Of a DNA stretch of 64,000 bases, positions 1 to 9,700 are shown in pieces. Position 1 is the stretch's first letter. The number at the start of each line of letters is the position of its first letter. Origin of the DNA: Halobacteriovoraceae bacterium (GTDB taxonomy: Bacteria > Bdellovibrionota > Bacteriovoracia > Bacteriovoracales > Bacteriovoracaceae); assembly GCA_020635115.1 (NCBI GenBank), contig JACKAK010000005.1, positions 62,001 to 126,000 on the forward strand. Reading direction: 5' to 3'. The position numbers were made by a program, and so were the translations under genes. The notes below the pieces were generated by a model. That model searched no databases. It was given only the letters and a program-made list of their open reading frames with translations, and was not told where the DNA came from.

Positions 1-66
1 TGTTATATTGTTGGCACAAAGAGATAGGGAAAATACTCCAAATAAAATACAAAAAAACTTCATCAT
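1..66 (-). CDS. Start of a secreted protein (runs off the left edge)
   Basis: Only the first 22 codons are in the window. They begin ATG ATG and encode a typical signal peptide: a short basic n-region (MMK), a hydrophobic stretch (FFCILFGVFSLSL) and an Ala-containing cleavage region (CANN). A Shine-Dalgarno-like GATCGGAG lies about 6 bases upstream of the first ATG on the minus strand. The gene is divergent from the MBL-fold hydrolase to its right. Nothing can be said about the mature protein. Confidence 0.6.
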   Translation of the reverse strand, partial: MMKFFCILFGVFSLSLCANNIT

Positions 67-179
67 GAAAACTCCGATCTTTAATTCCCAATATTATGCC
101 CAATTAACTTCTCAATGTATGTTAAAAAATATGACAACTTCTTACAAAAATGGTTAGTATTCAAGACCAAGGAGTGAGT

Positions 180-1028
180 ATGATTATCAAAAACCATATT
201 TTGAATAGTGGAAATTTTAAACTTGACGGTGGTGCAATGTTTGGAATTATTCCCAAACCTCTCTGGGAAAAAAAATGTCCTCCAGATAAGGCCAATAGAA
301 TAGATCTTGCATTAAGATTGTGGGTTATTGAGACGACAGATAAATTAATCATTACCGACACTGGTATTGGTGATTATCATGGAGAAAAATTTAATCAACA
401 ATTTGATATAAGAATACAAGAAAAACCGTTAGAAGGTCTTCTTAAACGAATTGGAAAAACTCCTGATGAAGTGACTGATCTTGTGATAAGTCATCTTCAC
501 TTTGACCATGTTGGAGGTATTTTAAAAATTGAGGGAAATGAACGACTTCCAGTATTTGAAAATGCAACACTTCACATCCATCAAAAACATTATGAATATT
601 CACTTTCTCCAACTGATAGAGACTCAGGGAGTTTTCATTCAAATGAATATGAACAAATTATTGAGTACTACAAAAAAAGAAATCAAATTCACTTCGTTAA
701 TCAAGAAGAAGGAGAGCTTATATCTGAAATTGGTCTAAAATTTAAATGTTCATTTGGACATACTCCTTGGTTAATGCATCCATATAATGATCAATATATT
801 TACCTAGCAGATCTTATTCCTACTTCTGCTCATATTCATATTCCCTGGGTTATGGGATATGATATAAATCCAGGAATCACCACTGAATACAAAAAAGTTT
901 TTTTGGATTTTTGTCAAAAAGAGAATTTAAAAATAATTTTTGAACATGATCCGTTTTATTGGGGATGTTCTATTGGTAAGAACCAAAATGGGCAATATAT
1001 TGCTCAAGAACTTTATTCTGAGAGTTAG
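180..1028 (+). CDS. MBL-fold metallo-hydrolase
   Basis: Metallo-beta-lactamase fold hydrolase of 282 residues. The metal-binding signature HLHFDHVGG (HxHxDH) is present, preceded by the TDTGIGD strand typical of the lactonase-like/glyoxalase II-like branch. Downstream candidates for the remaining ligands are the His in FGHTP, the Asp in YLADLIP and the His in FEHDP, all at the expected spacing. No signal peptide, so probably cytoplasmic. An in-frame ATG at 150 has no ribosome site; the ATG at 180 follows AAGGAG with 5-base spacing and was chosen. The substrate is not evident (lactone, cyclic ester and thioester hydrolases share this fold). An IS605-type element is inserted directly after the stop codon. 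Confidence 0.8.
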   Translation: MIIKNHILNSGNFKLDGGAMFGIIPKPLWEKKCPPDKANRIDLALRLWVIETTDKLIITDTGIGDYHGEKFNQQFDIRIQEKPLEGLLKRIGKTPDEVTDLVISHLHFDHVGGILKIEGNERLPVFENATLHIHQKHYEYSLSPTDRDSGSFHSNEYEQIIEYYKKRNQIHFVNQEEGELISEIGLKFKCSFGHTPWLMHPYNDQYIYLADLIPTSAHIHIPWVMGYDINPGITTEYKKVFLDFCQKENLKIIFEHDPFYWGCSIGKNQNGQYIAQELYSES

Positions 1029-1093
1029 ATTTTAACATATGTTAAAAAGAATTCTCCATCCAAAGCGTCGAAGCCTTGGGTGGAGATGAATTT

Positions 1094-1516
1094 TTAGCCT
1101 TCCGGCGAGGATTGTCCCTGTTTTTCAATATACCTTCTGATTGTTTCTATGGTGGTGCCACCTGTGGTGAGTAAACAGTAGGCCCTTGTCCATAGGGCCG
1201 GTTTCCAGTAAAACTTTTTGAAGTGATTTTGATGCTTTTTTTTGATGAGTCTTGATGTAACAGTTTTTAGGTTGTTGACGAGCCTACTCAAATCCATGGC
1301 CGGATGGGCCTGGATTAAAAGATGGATATGATCCTCTTCTCCACCGAACTCAGAAAGAACACAAGACCACTTTTCACACACATTATGACAGATGTCTTCT
1401 AGGTCTTTTAGAATTTCTTTTGTGAAACATTTTCTTCTGTATTTCGTAACTAACACCAAGTGGTATTGAAGGTTATAAACACAGTGATAATGGGATTTTA
1501 GATTGCTTTTTGACAT
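1094..1516 (-). CDS. tnpA: IS200/IS605 transposase TnpA (Y1 HUH)
   Basis: Single-strand transposase of 140 residues, the usual family length. The HUH metal motif is seen in EDHIHLL, and the catalytic tyrosine in the C-terminal helix motif RRYIEKQG. The entry strand VTKYRR near the N-terminus is also typical. It excises and inserts the element as a circular single-stranded intermediate. The ATG at 1516 (MSKSNLK) was chosen; a longer form starting at 1558 would overlap the tnpB start. The gene is divergent from tnpB and 100% identical at protein level to the copy at 52524-52946, so both copies look recent and intact. Confidence 0.92.
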   Translation of the reverse strand: MSKSNLKSHYHCVYNLQYHLVLVTKYRRKCFTKEILKDLEDICHNVCEKWSCVLSEFGGEEDHIHLLIQAHPAMDLSRLVNNLKTVTSRLIKKKHQNHFKKFYWKPALWTRAYCLLTTGGTTIETIRRYIEKQGQSSPEG

Positions 1517-1551
1517 TGACAGCAATATGCCACATTGATAATCTCCTCGCA

Positions 1552-2961
1552 ATGACAAAAAAAGTTGCGAGCAAATTAACGGCCGAAAAAAAAGTTCTCT
1601 CTAAGAAGAAACGGGTAGAACTGGCCAAGGCGGCCAAGAAAAAACGTAGTGCGCAGAATAAAGCAAAGCTCATAAAAACTTATCGTTTTCGTTTTTATCC
1701 GACAAGTGAACAGACATCAACTCTCTCTCGCTGGATGGGAGCATGCCGGTTTGTCTATAACTGCGGACTTGAAGAACGCAACCTTGTTTTTCAAATGAGT
1801 GGCGGAGTTAAAAAATTAAAGTATGAATATCAGCAAAACCAACTTCCGGAGTGTCGATCTATGGAAGGTTTTGAGTGGTTAGAAGAAGTTCCTTCACAAT
1901 CACTTCAAATGGCACTAAGAAACCTAGATCAAGCTTTTCAAAACTTTCTGGATCCAAATCTCGATGCAGGATATCCGACAAGAAAGAGAAAAGGAAAATG
2001 CACTGAATCCATTTGTTTTCCCCAAGGAAATAGAGTTATTATAACTTGCGCAAAAAAGAAATCAAAGAAATGGTCATATATCACAGGAATTCCTAAGATT
2101 ACCGTAGGTAAAGGAGCTACCCCTCTAAAAATTGCTCAACACAGAAAAATTGAAGGAGAGATAAAAAGAGCAACGATTACACGCCAAACAACTGGTGAAT
2201 GGTACATCTCTCTGAGTTGCTATTTAGGAAAAAAAGCTGAAATTATTCCTATCAATTCGGCCCATAAAGGTGAGTTGGTTCCCGAAAAATCTGTTGGTAT
2301 TGATTTAGGCGTGGCCAAAACAATTTGTGAAGACGCTCAGAGCGATAATGAGCATAACCTTGATTTGAAAACAATCAAAAAAGTAGAAAAACAAATAGCG
2401 ACCCTCCAAAGAAGGGCAGCGAAGCAAAAGAAGTTTTCACCTCGTTGGAAATACTATCAAAAAATAGTTGGAAAAAAACATCGTAAGATAACTAGAATAA
2501 GACATGACTTTCTTCATAAGGCCTCAAATGATATTTGCAAAAAACACGCAATTGTAGTGCTTGAGGATCTTAGGGTAAAAAATATGTCAAAAAGTGCCAA
2601 AGGTACACTTGAAAAACCAGGAAAAAATGTAGCACAGAAATCTGGACTAAACCGCTCTATACTTAGACAAGGTTGGGGAATGTTTAGAGATTTTGTACGC
2701 TATAAAAGCGAGTGGCAAGGAGGATTACTTGTACTTGTTCCGGCTAAAAATACTTCTAGACGATGCAGAAAATGTGGTCATACCTCAGTGGAAAATAGAC
2801 AAAAGCAAGAAGTATTTTTTTGTGTAAATTGTGGCCATACAGAAAACGCAGATAAACATGCAGCAACTGTCATAAAAGCTCTGGGGCTACAGAGCTTAGG
2901 TTTTGAGAGCGAAGCTCGAAAAATCTTAGAAGCCCCCACTAAAGACGCATCAGCGGCTTAG
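1552..2961 (+). CDS. tnpB: TnpB, RNA-guided nuclease of the IS605-type element
   Basis: TnpB (OrfB) of 469 residues, ancestor-type relative of Cas12. Three RuvC acidic residues are visible: Asp251 in VGIDLG, Glu338 in VVLEDL and Asp434 in NADKHA. The zinc ribbon has Cys405/408 and Cys424/427 (CRKC...CVNC). A lysine-rich N-terminal extension of about 40 residues precedes the usual start region KTYRFRFYP and is atypical. The ATG at 1552 lacks a ribosome site; a TTG at 1510 is an alternative but coincides with a TTGACA promoter-like hexamer (TTGACA, then TGATAAT). Known TnpBs use a guide RNA from the element's 3' end to cut at sites next to the target motif. Identical to the copy at 51079-52488. 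Confidence 0.92.
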   Translation: MTKKVASKLTAEKKVLSKKKRVELAKAAKKKRSAQNKAKLIKTYRFRFYPTSEQTSTLSRWMGACRFVYNCGLEERNLVFQMSGGVKKLKYEYQQNQLPECRSMEGFEWLEEVPSQSLQMALRNLDQAFQNFLDPNLDAGYPTRKRKGKCTESICFPQGNRVIITCAKKKSKKWSYITGIPKITVGKGATPLKIAQHRKIEGEIKRATITRQTTGEWYISLSCYLGKKAEIIPINSAHKGELVPEKSVGIDLGVAKTICEDAQSDNEHNLDLKTIKKVEKQIATLQRRAAKQKKFSPRWKYYQKIVGKKHRKITRIRHDFLHKASNDICKKHAIVVLEDLRVKNMSKSAKGTLEKPGKNVAQKSGLNRSILRQGWGMFRDFVRYKSEWQGGLLVLVPAKNTSRRCRKCGHTSVENRQKQEVFFCVNCGHTENADKHAATVIKALGLQSLGFESEARKILEAPTKDASAA

Positions 2962-2998
2962 TGGTTGGGAGTAGTCACATCAAATAATATTAAATAAT
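2895..2998 (+). ncRNA. Candidate omega (re)RNA at the 3' end of tnpB, copy 1
   Basis: TnpB guide RNAs are made from the 3' end of tnpB plus the right end of the element, and the guide is the flanking host DNA. Here a stem pairs CCACTAA (2936-2942) with TTAGTGG (2958-2964), flanked by CCC/GGG, and the element ends GTAGTCAC at 2978. The predicted guide is therefore the host sequence beginning ATCAAATAATATTAAATA at 2979. The 5' end given is arbitrary. Structure and guide position are read from sequence; expression is inferred. Confidence 0.45.
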
Positions 2999-3063
2999 AA
3001 TATTTTGTTATTGATTAATTTTTGGTAGAAAGTCGTTTCATCATTGCTAAATGAGGAGTTAAC

Positions 3064-4059
3064 TTGAAACTTTTAGCAATCGCAAAATTTTTATTTTTAA
3101 TCTCTGTTCCAATATGCGCGTGTGAAAATTTTCTTTTGAATACTTCTTTCAATATTTCACTTCAGAGTGAATTTGGACATCAATGGCCAAAAACCTTTTT
3201 TTCATATGATTTGCAGGAGCTCCAATTTATAAGTTCTCTCTCAAAAAAAAATATGATCAAGTACCTTCATCACCAGTATGACATCGAATTCATTTTCAAA
3301 GGTTCAAAATCTAAAACATTTGATAGTAATAATCCTTTCCTAAAATTTTTAACTGAAGATAAGTCAAAAATCATTTCGCAGGCCTATCACTTTTTTGAAC
3401 AAAATAATTTATTAGGCGAAGATTTAGGACAATATTTACCGCCAAACCATATTGCGGTTTCAGAAAAAGAAGTTTTTCATTCTCATCAAAGACCTTTGGG
3501 AAATAGGCCTATCATTATTTTAGATCAGAAGTTTACAAAATCAGTTCTTCTCCATGAATTCATTCATCATTTAAAATTTCTGGACCGTAACAAAAGTGAA
3601 TTTAATCTAGGAAGGGATTCAAATCAAAAAACAAATGTTCAAATTCTGGCCCACGCTTATATGCAAGAAGCGTTGAGTGAATTAAATATTGATTCCTCTG
3701 AATATATCGATTTGATGTTGCAAATGGACTTATTAGAACATGAGCTTTATAGAGAGAAAAATCTGGAGGAATTGCTTGTTAATCATATTCTTATTGAACA
3801 TAGTAATATTTTGAATTTTGATGCCAATGAAATTGGTCTTCTTCATGTAATTCACAGTAAAAATTTGGTGAACTATTCAACATTCTCACAAAAAAAAGCA
3901 CATGAACTAAATACTAAGTATTCTTCATTAAATAGAAGCGATTATGGATTTAAATTAACCCATCTCTATGAAATTGATCTGGCCATCATTAAAAATGAGA
4001 TTTTATGGTTTGCTCAAGCAACTGGACAAAGTGATAAAATAATTAAATGGCCTCAATGA
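3064..4059 (+). CDS. Secreted protein with HExxH zinc-protease motif
   Basis: Protein of 331 residues starting at TTG after a good GAGGAG ribosome site. An N-terminal hydrophobic segment (LLAIAKFLFLISVPICA) is a signal peptide; a Cys follows, but the preceding residues (ICAC) do not form a good lipobox, so signal peptidase I processing is more likely. The central motif LLHEFIHHL matches the HExxH zinc site of gluzincin/metzincin-type peptidases. No further family was recognised, and a third zinc ligand cannot be assigned with confidence (Glu residues 40-50 residues downstream are candidates). The 3' end overlaps the convergent GYF_2-domain gene by 17 bases. Possibly a periplasmic metallopeptidase; the substrate is unknown. 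Confidence 0.6.
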   Translation: MKLLAIAKFLFLISVPICACENFLLNTSFNISLQSEFGHQWPKTFFSYDLQELQFISSLSKKNMIKYLHHQYDIEFIFKGSKSKTFDSNNPFLKFLTEDKSKIISQAYHFFEQNNLLGEDLGQYLPPNHIAVSEKEVFHSHQRPLGNRPIIILDQKFTKSVLLHEFIHHLKFLDRNKSEFNLGRDSNQKTNVQILAHAYMQEALSELNIDSSEYIDLMLQMDLLEHELYREKNLEELLVNHILIEHSNILNFDANEIGLLHVIHSKNLVNYSTFSQKKAHELNTKYSSLNRSDYGFKLTHLYEIDLAIIKNEILWFAQATGQSDKIIKWPQ

Positions 4060-5629
4060 CTTTTTTTAACCGAATATGATTATTTGTAATTTGTGAGGTG
4101 ATATTCTCATATTTAATTCTAAATTCTGATAAAAGCTTTGTTTTATTCTTCTCATCAAATTTGCTATTTCTCTCAGTCTTGACAATCATATCCATTGCTA
4201 GTTCACCAAATTCTCTTCCAATATCCACAAGATTTTGATATTCAGTAGCAGTATCAGCTCTCACATTTTGAAGTGAAATTTTTATCTTAGCATTGCTTAA
4301 GGTAATATTTTGCAAAACAGGTCTAATCTGATTGAGATAATACGCTTTAAAACGTATAACTTCTGAGGGGGCTTTTACTTTTTTTAATTCAAATTTATAT
4401 TTTGTATACATTTGTTCTACTAAAGAGCTGAGAGTTTGATATTTTTGTAAGATATCTTGCAAAGGACCTTTTTCTTTCAGAATAATATCATCCCAAAATT
4501 TGGCCAATTTGACATTGAACTCACTTTTTGAAAATGGTGAAAGAAAAGCTGTGGTTTCAATTTTATGAACTGTATTTTTTTCTTTGATGAGTTCATTCCA
4601 CTTGCCAAGTATTCCTAAATCCCTAGCAATGATTTCAGCTTGATAATAACCAGGAACTATCTGTGTTCCTTCATGAAAAGTGAGTTCATCAAATTCAACT
4701 CTTCCATTTTGAAGTAGACCTAGTGATTCAACAACTACTGGAGATTGAGAGAGAGACTTTTTTCGAATTGAATGTAATATCACTCTTAAACTCATGGGAC
4801 CTGGCCTATTTAGTGCCATCCATATTCCTTCAGATTGGGTATTGAGAGCAAAGTGAACCTGAAGATCCTCACCCTTATCATTGATAATTTTTTTCATTTT
4901 CATATAATCGACTTGACCAATCCCATTTAAACCTTCTGGCACAGTTGCCTTATTCATAATAAGAAAATAAAGAATAATTCCACAAAATAAGATTATAGTG
5001 GTACATCCCAATACAAAACGAGAAAAATATAAAAAAGAAGATTCCTTTAAAACTTCAACTTTTTCTTCTTCAATAATTTGATCAGTTGGCAATTGAATTT
5101 CTAGAGGGATCTCATTGTTTTTAGCAAAGATTTCATCAGAAGAAATCGTTTCTTCTTTCACTGGATGAAAAAATTGTTCATTAATTTCAGGTAGAGTGAT
5201 GTTTTGTATATCAGGTTCTTTTTCAATCTGTTCTTCTTTATCAGAATTAAAAAAATCATCAAGTTCTTGCTCAAGAATGTCAGGATGTGGTGGAGGTTCT
5301 AAATGTGAATCTGATTGGATAAAATCATAGATTTCTTGAGCGTCTTGAGAAATATCAACCTGTGCTCTGGTATAGATATTTTTTATATTTCTTTTCTCAA
5401 TGTCACGAATTGCACTATCCAAGGGTTCTAATTGCACATAGAGTTCATCACAATCTCGCATTTTTAACCAGTCTTCCTGCCCTTTGCGCCATACTAGATC
5501 GTCTGAATCAACACGATTTGCCTTATATAGTTCAATTATTTCATTAATCCCAAAAGGGCCTATATGGTGGTCATGGTCAAAGACGAACCATTGTTTTTTT
5601 TGATAAATCGACTCTTGCTGCTGATTCAT
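4043..5629 (-). CDS. GYF_2-domain membrane protein
   Basis: Protein of 528 residues. Residues about 13-65 form a GYF_2 domain, recognisable by WFVFD, HIGPFGINEII, the VW-x-KGQEDW segment and conserved glycines and tryptophans. A Glu/Asp-rich linker follows to about residue 195, then one transmembrane helix (about 203-225, FVLGCTTIILFCGIILYFLI). The C-terminal 300 residues, presumably extracytoplasmic, are unrecognised and mixed alpha/beta. GYF_2 domains in bacteria usually sit at the cytoplasmic N-terminus of membrane proteins and are thought to bind proline-rich or polar peptides; the partner is unknown here. Start ATG at 5629. It ends inside the 3' end of the convergent HExxH gene. Confidence 0.65.
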   Translation of the reverse strand: MNQQQESIYQKKQWFVFDHDHHIGPFGINEIIELYKANRVDSDDLVWRKGQEDWLKMRDCDELYVQLEPLDSAIRDIEKRNIKNIYTRAQVDISQDAQEIYDFIQSDSHLEPPPHPDILEQELDDFFNSDKEEQIEKEPDIQNITLPEINEQFFHPVKEETISSDEIFAKNNEIPLEIQLPTDQIIEEEKVEVLKESSFLYFSRFVLGCTTIILFCGIILYFLIMNKATVPEGLNGIGQVDYMKMKKIINDKGEDLQVHFALNTQSEGIWMALNRPGPMSLRVILHSIRKKSLSQSPVVVESLGLLQNGRVEFDELTFHEGTQIVPGYYQAEIIARDLGILGKWNELIKEKNTVHKIETTAFLSPFSKSEFNVKLAKFWDDIILKEKGPLQDILQKYQTLSSLVEQMYTKYKFELKKVKAPSEVIRFKAYYLNQIRPVLQNITLSNAKIKISLQNVRADTATEYQNLVDIGREFGELAMDMIVKTERNSKFDEKNKTKLLSEFRIKYENITSQITNNHIRLKKVIEAI

Positions 5630-5741
5630 TGGTCTACCTCAAGGTTATTCTAACTCTTAACTCAGGCAAACTCAATTAGAGATTTACCTTTTGAATCGTT
5701 GTGGGCAGAATGAAATAAAAATCTTTGCAAGGAACTAACCC

Positions 5742-6665
5742 GTGTATGACACTCAAGAAATAATCAATCAATTAAATCGTAGAAAATTAGACCAGTTTTC
5801 AAAACAAAGGGTTGAACTATCGAGTCATTTTAAGTTTCTAACTTCATCTACTGACAATGGGGTTTGGAGAAATGGAGGAAGACGGGGGGCAAATTTTGCC
5901 CCGTTATCTATTTTGAATTCATTTGAAAAGCTTCCCCCTACAAAAAATTCTGCTACTTTTTCGGTTCATGAGGTTTCAAGTGATAAGAACGAGATATTAG
6001 ATTTTATAAAATCACAAGAAGAAGAAACTCAAAACATAAAACAAATTATATCAGATAAAGAAAACATTATTCAACTTGGTGGAGGGCATGATCATATCTA
6101 TCCCCTTTTGAAGTCTTTTGAAAATAAGTACAAAAAAATAAAAGTTATTAATTTAGATGCTCATTGTGATACAAGAATAGATGAACTCCCCCATTCTGGT
6201 ACTCCCTTTAGGCAGTTTGATCAGAATTCAAAATGTGATTTTGAGATCGTTCAAATGGGGATTAATCTTTACAATAATAGTGTAGAAACTTTATCTGAAC
6301 TTAAAAACGGAAATATGAAAATTATCTCTCTTTCTCAGTTGCAAAAAGAAACTGTAGCTTACTCAACTCTTGATACTCCTATACTTTGTGATATTTTTAA
6401 GCACGAAGAAGATGAGCTCATTGTTCTTAGTATCGATTGTGATGTGCTTGATGTTCATTCTATGCCTGGAGTAAGTGCCACCAATCCACACGGACTATCC
6501 AAACGATTTGTTAATGATTTCACTGAATTTTATTTTAAAACTGTTAAAAATCAAAAAGTGATAGGTATCTATGAGTACAACCCTATTTATGACGATCTCA
6601 CAAATAGCGGTTCCAAATTTATTGCTCAACTTATTTGGAAACTCATGAATAATTTAAATACATAA
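5742..6665 (+). CDS. Arginase/agmatinase/formimidoylglutamase-family ureohydrolase
   Basis: Ureohydrolase of 307 residues, the usual family length. All metal-binding motifs are present: GGGHDH, LDAHCDTR (DxHxD) and SIDCDVLD (DxD), plus the SATNPHGLS loop in place of the DP-x-APG-type sequence of arginases. These enzymes use a binuclear manganese centre to hydrolyse guanidino or formimidoyl groups. The GGGHD form of the first motif leans towards formimidoylglutamase (HutG) rather than arginase (GGDHS), but no other hut gene is nearby, so the substrate stays open. The start is GTG with AAGGA 8 bases upstream; no in-frame ATG exists near the start. Confidence 0.78.
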   Translation: MYDTQEIINQLNRRKLDQFSKQRVELSSHFKFLTSSTDNGVWRNGGRRGANFAPLSILNSFEKLPPTKNSATFSVHEVSSDKNEILDFIKSQEEETQNIKQIISDKENIIQLGGGHDHIYPLLKSFENKYKKIKVINLDAHCDTRIDELPHSGTPFRQFDQNSKCDFEIVQMGINLYNNSVETLSELKNGNMKIISLSQLQKETVAYSTLDTPILCDIFKHEEDELIVLSIDCDVLDVHSMPGVSATNPHGLSKRFVNDFTEFYFKTVKNQKVIGIYEYNPIYDDLTNSGSKFIAQLIWKLMNNLNT

Positions 6666-6744
6666 AAAAACATCCATCTGAAAATTCATATAAATTCATT
6701 ACGAAAAAGTAATATTTATCATGAAGAACGTATAGTTAAAAATA

Positions 6745-9700
6745 TCAGCTACGTTTAAATAGATTCATTTTTATATTTTTTATGCTTTTGATTATTTTCT
6801 TGAAAGAATTATTAATCAAAAACAATACACCTGTTTTACATTTATTTTTTGAATCATATTGTGAGTATGATCTATATCGATCTAACAATTTATTTCTTAG
6901 CTTTTTTTCTTTGATTTCTTTAAAAGTAACATTCTTACGATTCTCAGCTATTTTTAGTTGCAAATATGAATTAATCAGATCATCACTCCATTTGTATTTA
7001 CTTCCTATGTTCAAAAATGCTCTTTTTAAGCTTATGATTGCTTGTCTATTAAGTTTATCCGGAATAACAAGACTGATAAGAGCTTTTTCTAAATTTATAT
7101 TTTCAGTAAAATCTAGTTTTGCAATTACTTTTCCTAAGTTTCTAATAGCATCGGAGTCAAAACTTTTATGATTGATCAATTCATTCCATGTATTTTTATG
7201 ATCTTCGTCCCATTCATAATTCCTGTAAAGTAACATACTGCCTGCACCTCTAATTATTTTTAAATCAAACTTTTTAAAATTACTAAATCTTTCCAAGATA
7301 TATTTAATTTTGTTCCATCTAAAGCTACTAATTACTTTTGAATTGAACTTGTTATGTGCAAGCAATTCATCCCAAATTTCTTTACTGGAATCTCTATCTT
7401 TAAAATATGAGTTAGCAAAACTTTCAGCGATAAGAATAATTCCTTTTTCATCAAGTTTTGTATGATTTAATAATTGTCTCAAAGCTAGCTTTTTATCTTT
7501 ATTCCCAATATAGCTAGCGAAATATTTTGACCAATAACCAATTATTTCTCCGGTAAAATTTTTATGATTAATCAAAGTTTCCCAGACAACTTTAGTTTCA
7601 CTGTCCCAAGTATCTTTTAAATTCAATATGACTGCCCCAATCATAGGAGTCATATTTTTGTTTTGTTCTTTTGTAATTGGGATACGAACAAATGCTTTTT
7701 TATAATCCTCTTCATACTTAAAGCTGTTTCTTATAATATCATTGAACAATTCCCTGAAAGTTTGTCTATCAATTTTTTTATACTTTATTATTTTATCCCA
7801 AGCGCTTTTTTGATCTTCACTCCACTTTCCTTTTATAAAAGAAAAATTAAGCAATATATTACCAAGTTTATTTGAATCTATATTTTTATGTTTTATTAAT
7901 TTGTCCCAGGCAGTTTTGACATCTTCATTCCACTTTCTCTTTAGGTTTAGAAAAGCTCTACCTATATATACAATATCTAAAGAGCTAAGCTTTTCACGAT
8001 TAACAAAACTAATGAGGATCTTTATATGTTCATCTCTCAAATCTCCTTTCATTTTACTCATGGCGTGTGAAATGTTATAAACACCGTCCTCACCAAATTC
8101 ATTATATATTTTTCGCCATGCACCCATTAACTCTTCACTCCAATCACCTTTGGTATTCATGAATGCTTGTAATAAAGCCTCCTGAAAATGATCTTTTACT
8201 TTTTCAGATTTCACAATACGAACTAAAGCTTTTTTCAAATCTTCGTTCCATTCACCTTGTATCTCTGCAAAGATCTTCAGCAGGGTTATAACTTCGCCAG
8301 AGTCTAGCTCTTCTGGTTTTGCAAGACTCACCAGCGCTTTTTTAAGATCATCTGTCCAGTCCCCTTTTATATTTTCAAAGCCTCTTATTAGAAAATACAA
8401 AGATTCAGGATCATGTTCTCTTGATGCCACTAGACCCGCAAATTTATTTTTGAGATCCACACTCCAATCTCCTTCTACTTTTGAAAATAATGAAGTTAAT
8501 ATCTTTTCCTTTTGCAACAATTCAATATTTATTAGTTTTTCCCATGCTTTATTGAGATCTCCCAACCATTTGCCTTTCGTATTAATTAAAACATGAGCGA
8601 GATCTTCAAATAAATGTTCTTCAATTTTTTCAGGAATTATCAGTTTGGTGAATGCTCTCTCTAGATTATACCCCCAATATCCATTCACATTCAAGAAGGC
8701 CCTACTTAATGTACGAAGGGAGTTATAATCTAACTCTCCTGCGTCTACTAATTTAACAAGTGCTCTTTTTAGGTTTATATTCCATTCCCCCTTGATATTT
8801 GTAAAAGCTTCTTCTAGTTTTTTAACTGAATTTGTAGAAAGTTTATTTGGAATGACTAGGCTTGCAAGTGTATTTTTAAGATCCTCGTTCCACTCTCCCT
8901 TGATATTTGCAAAAGCTTCTGCTAACTTTTCAATTGAATCTGTAGAAAGTTTATCTGGAATAACTAGAGCTAAAAGTGCTTTTTTAAGATCCTCGTTCCA
9001 CTCTCCCTTGATATTTGCAAAAGCTTCTGCTAACCTTCGAATTGAATATGTAGAAAGTTTATCTGGAATAACTAGAGCTACAAGTGCTTTTTTAAGATCC
9101 TCGTTCCACTCTCCCTTGATATTTGCAAAAGCTTGTGCTAATTCCCAAATTATATCAGTTGAGAGTTTTTCAGAAATCACAAGACTAACAAGCGCTGCTT
9201 TTTGACTTTCACTCCACTCTCTTCTAATAGATCTAAAATCGTATTCCCACGTACTAACTATAGATTGTTCTAAACTAGACTTTTCAATAATTTCTTCCCA
9301 TGCGATGAGTTGATCAGTGCTCCACTCACCTTTTATTTTAATAAAATATTTACCTAATGCACGCATTGTTTCTGAATCAAATTTGTTTAAACCAACTAGT
9401 TCTCTCCAGGCATTTTTTTGATCTTTACTCCATACACTTTGAATTTTTAGAAATACTTCTACTGTGGATATTATTGCCTTTGAATCGAATTCCTCACGAC
9501 CGATTAATTGTCTCCATCTATTTTTTGTAACTTTACTCCATCTGTCGCCAAAACTCATAAACGAAGACACAAATCCCTTCATGATATCCGGCTTGAATTT
9601 CTCATGATTAAATAGTTCATTCCATATTATTTTTTGATAATCAGTCCATTCTTCAAAAGTAAATATAATATCACCTCCTAATTCTTGAATATGTTTAGAT

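Larger units (their letters stand above)
1037..2978 (+). mobile_element. IS605-type insertion sequence, copy 1 (divergent tnpA/tnpB)
   Basis: A 1,942-bp element with divergent tnpA (minus) and tnpB (plus). Its ends were set by comparison with the inverted copy at 51062-53003. Identity between the copies extends from 1029 to 2978, but the leftmost bases ATTTTAAC are probably target: both copies abut TTTAAC, the target motif reported for Helicobacter IS605. The left end carries an imperfect hairpin (about 1055-1091, CTCCATCCAAAG paired with CTTGGGTGGAG) and an AT palindrome at the junction. The right end folds as a hairpin overlapping the tnpB stop and ends in GTAGTCAC. No target-site duplication is present, as expected for HUH transposition. 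Confidence 0.9.

Noticed and set aside
1510..1542. TTGACA ... TGATAAT as a promoter for tnpB inside the tnpA/tnpB overlap
   Set aside because: Spacing of 15 or 21 bases is poor and the ATG would be almost leaderless; left as a remark only.
8792..9205. Plus-strand open frame of 137 codons within the giant gene
   Set aside because: It is the mirror of the near-identical 108-bp repeats; its own repeated peptide follows from the repeats on the other strand.
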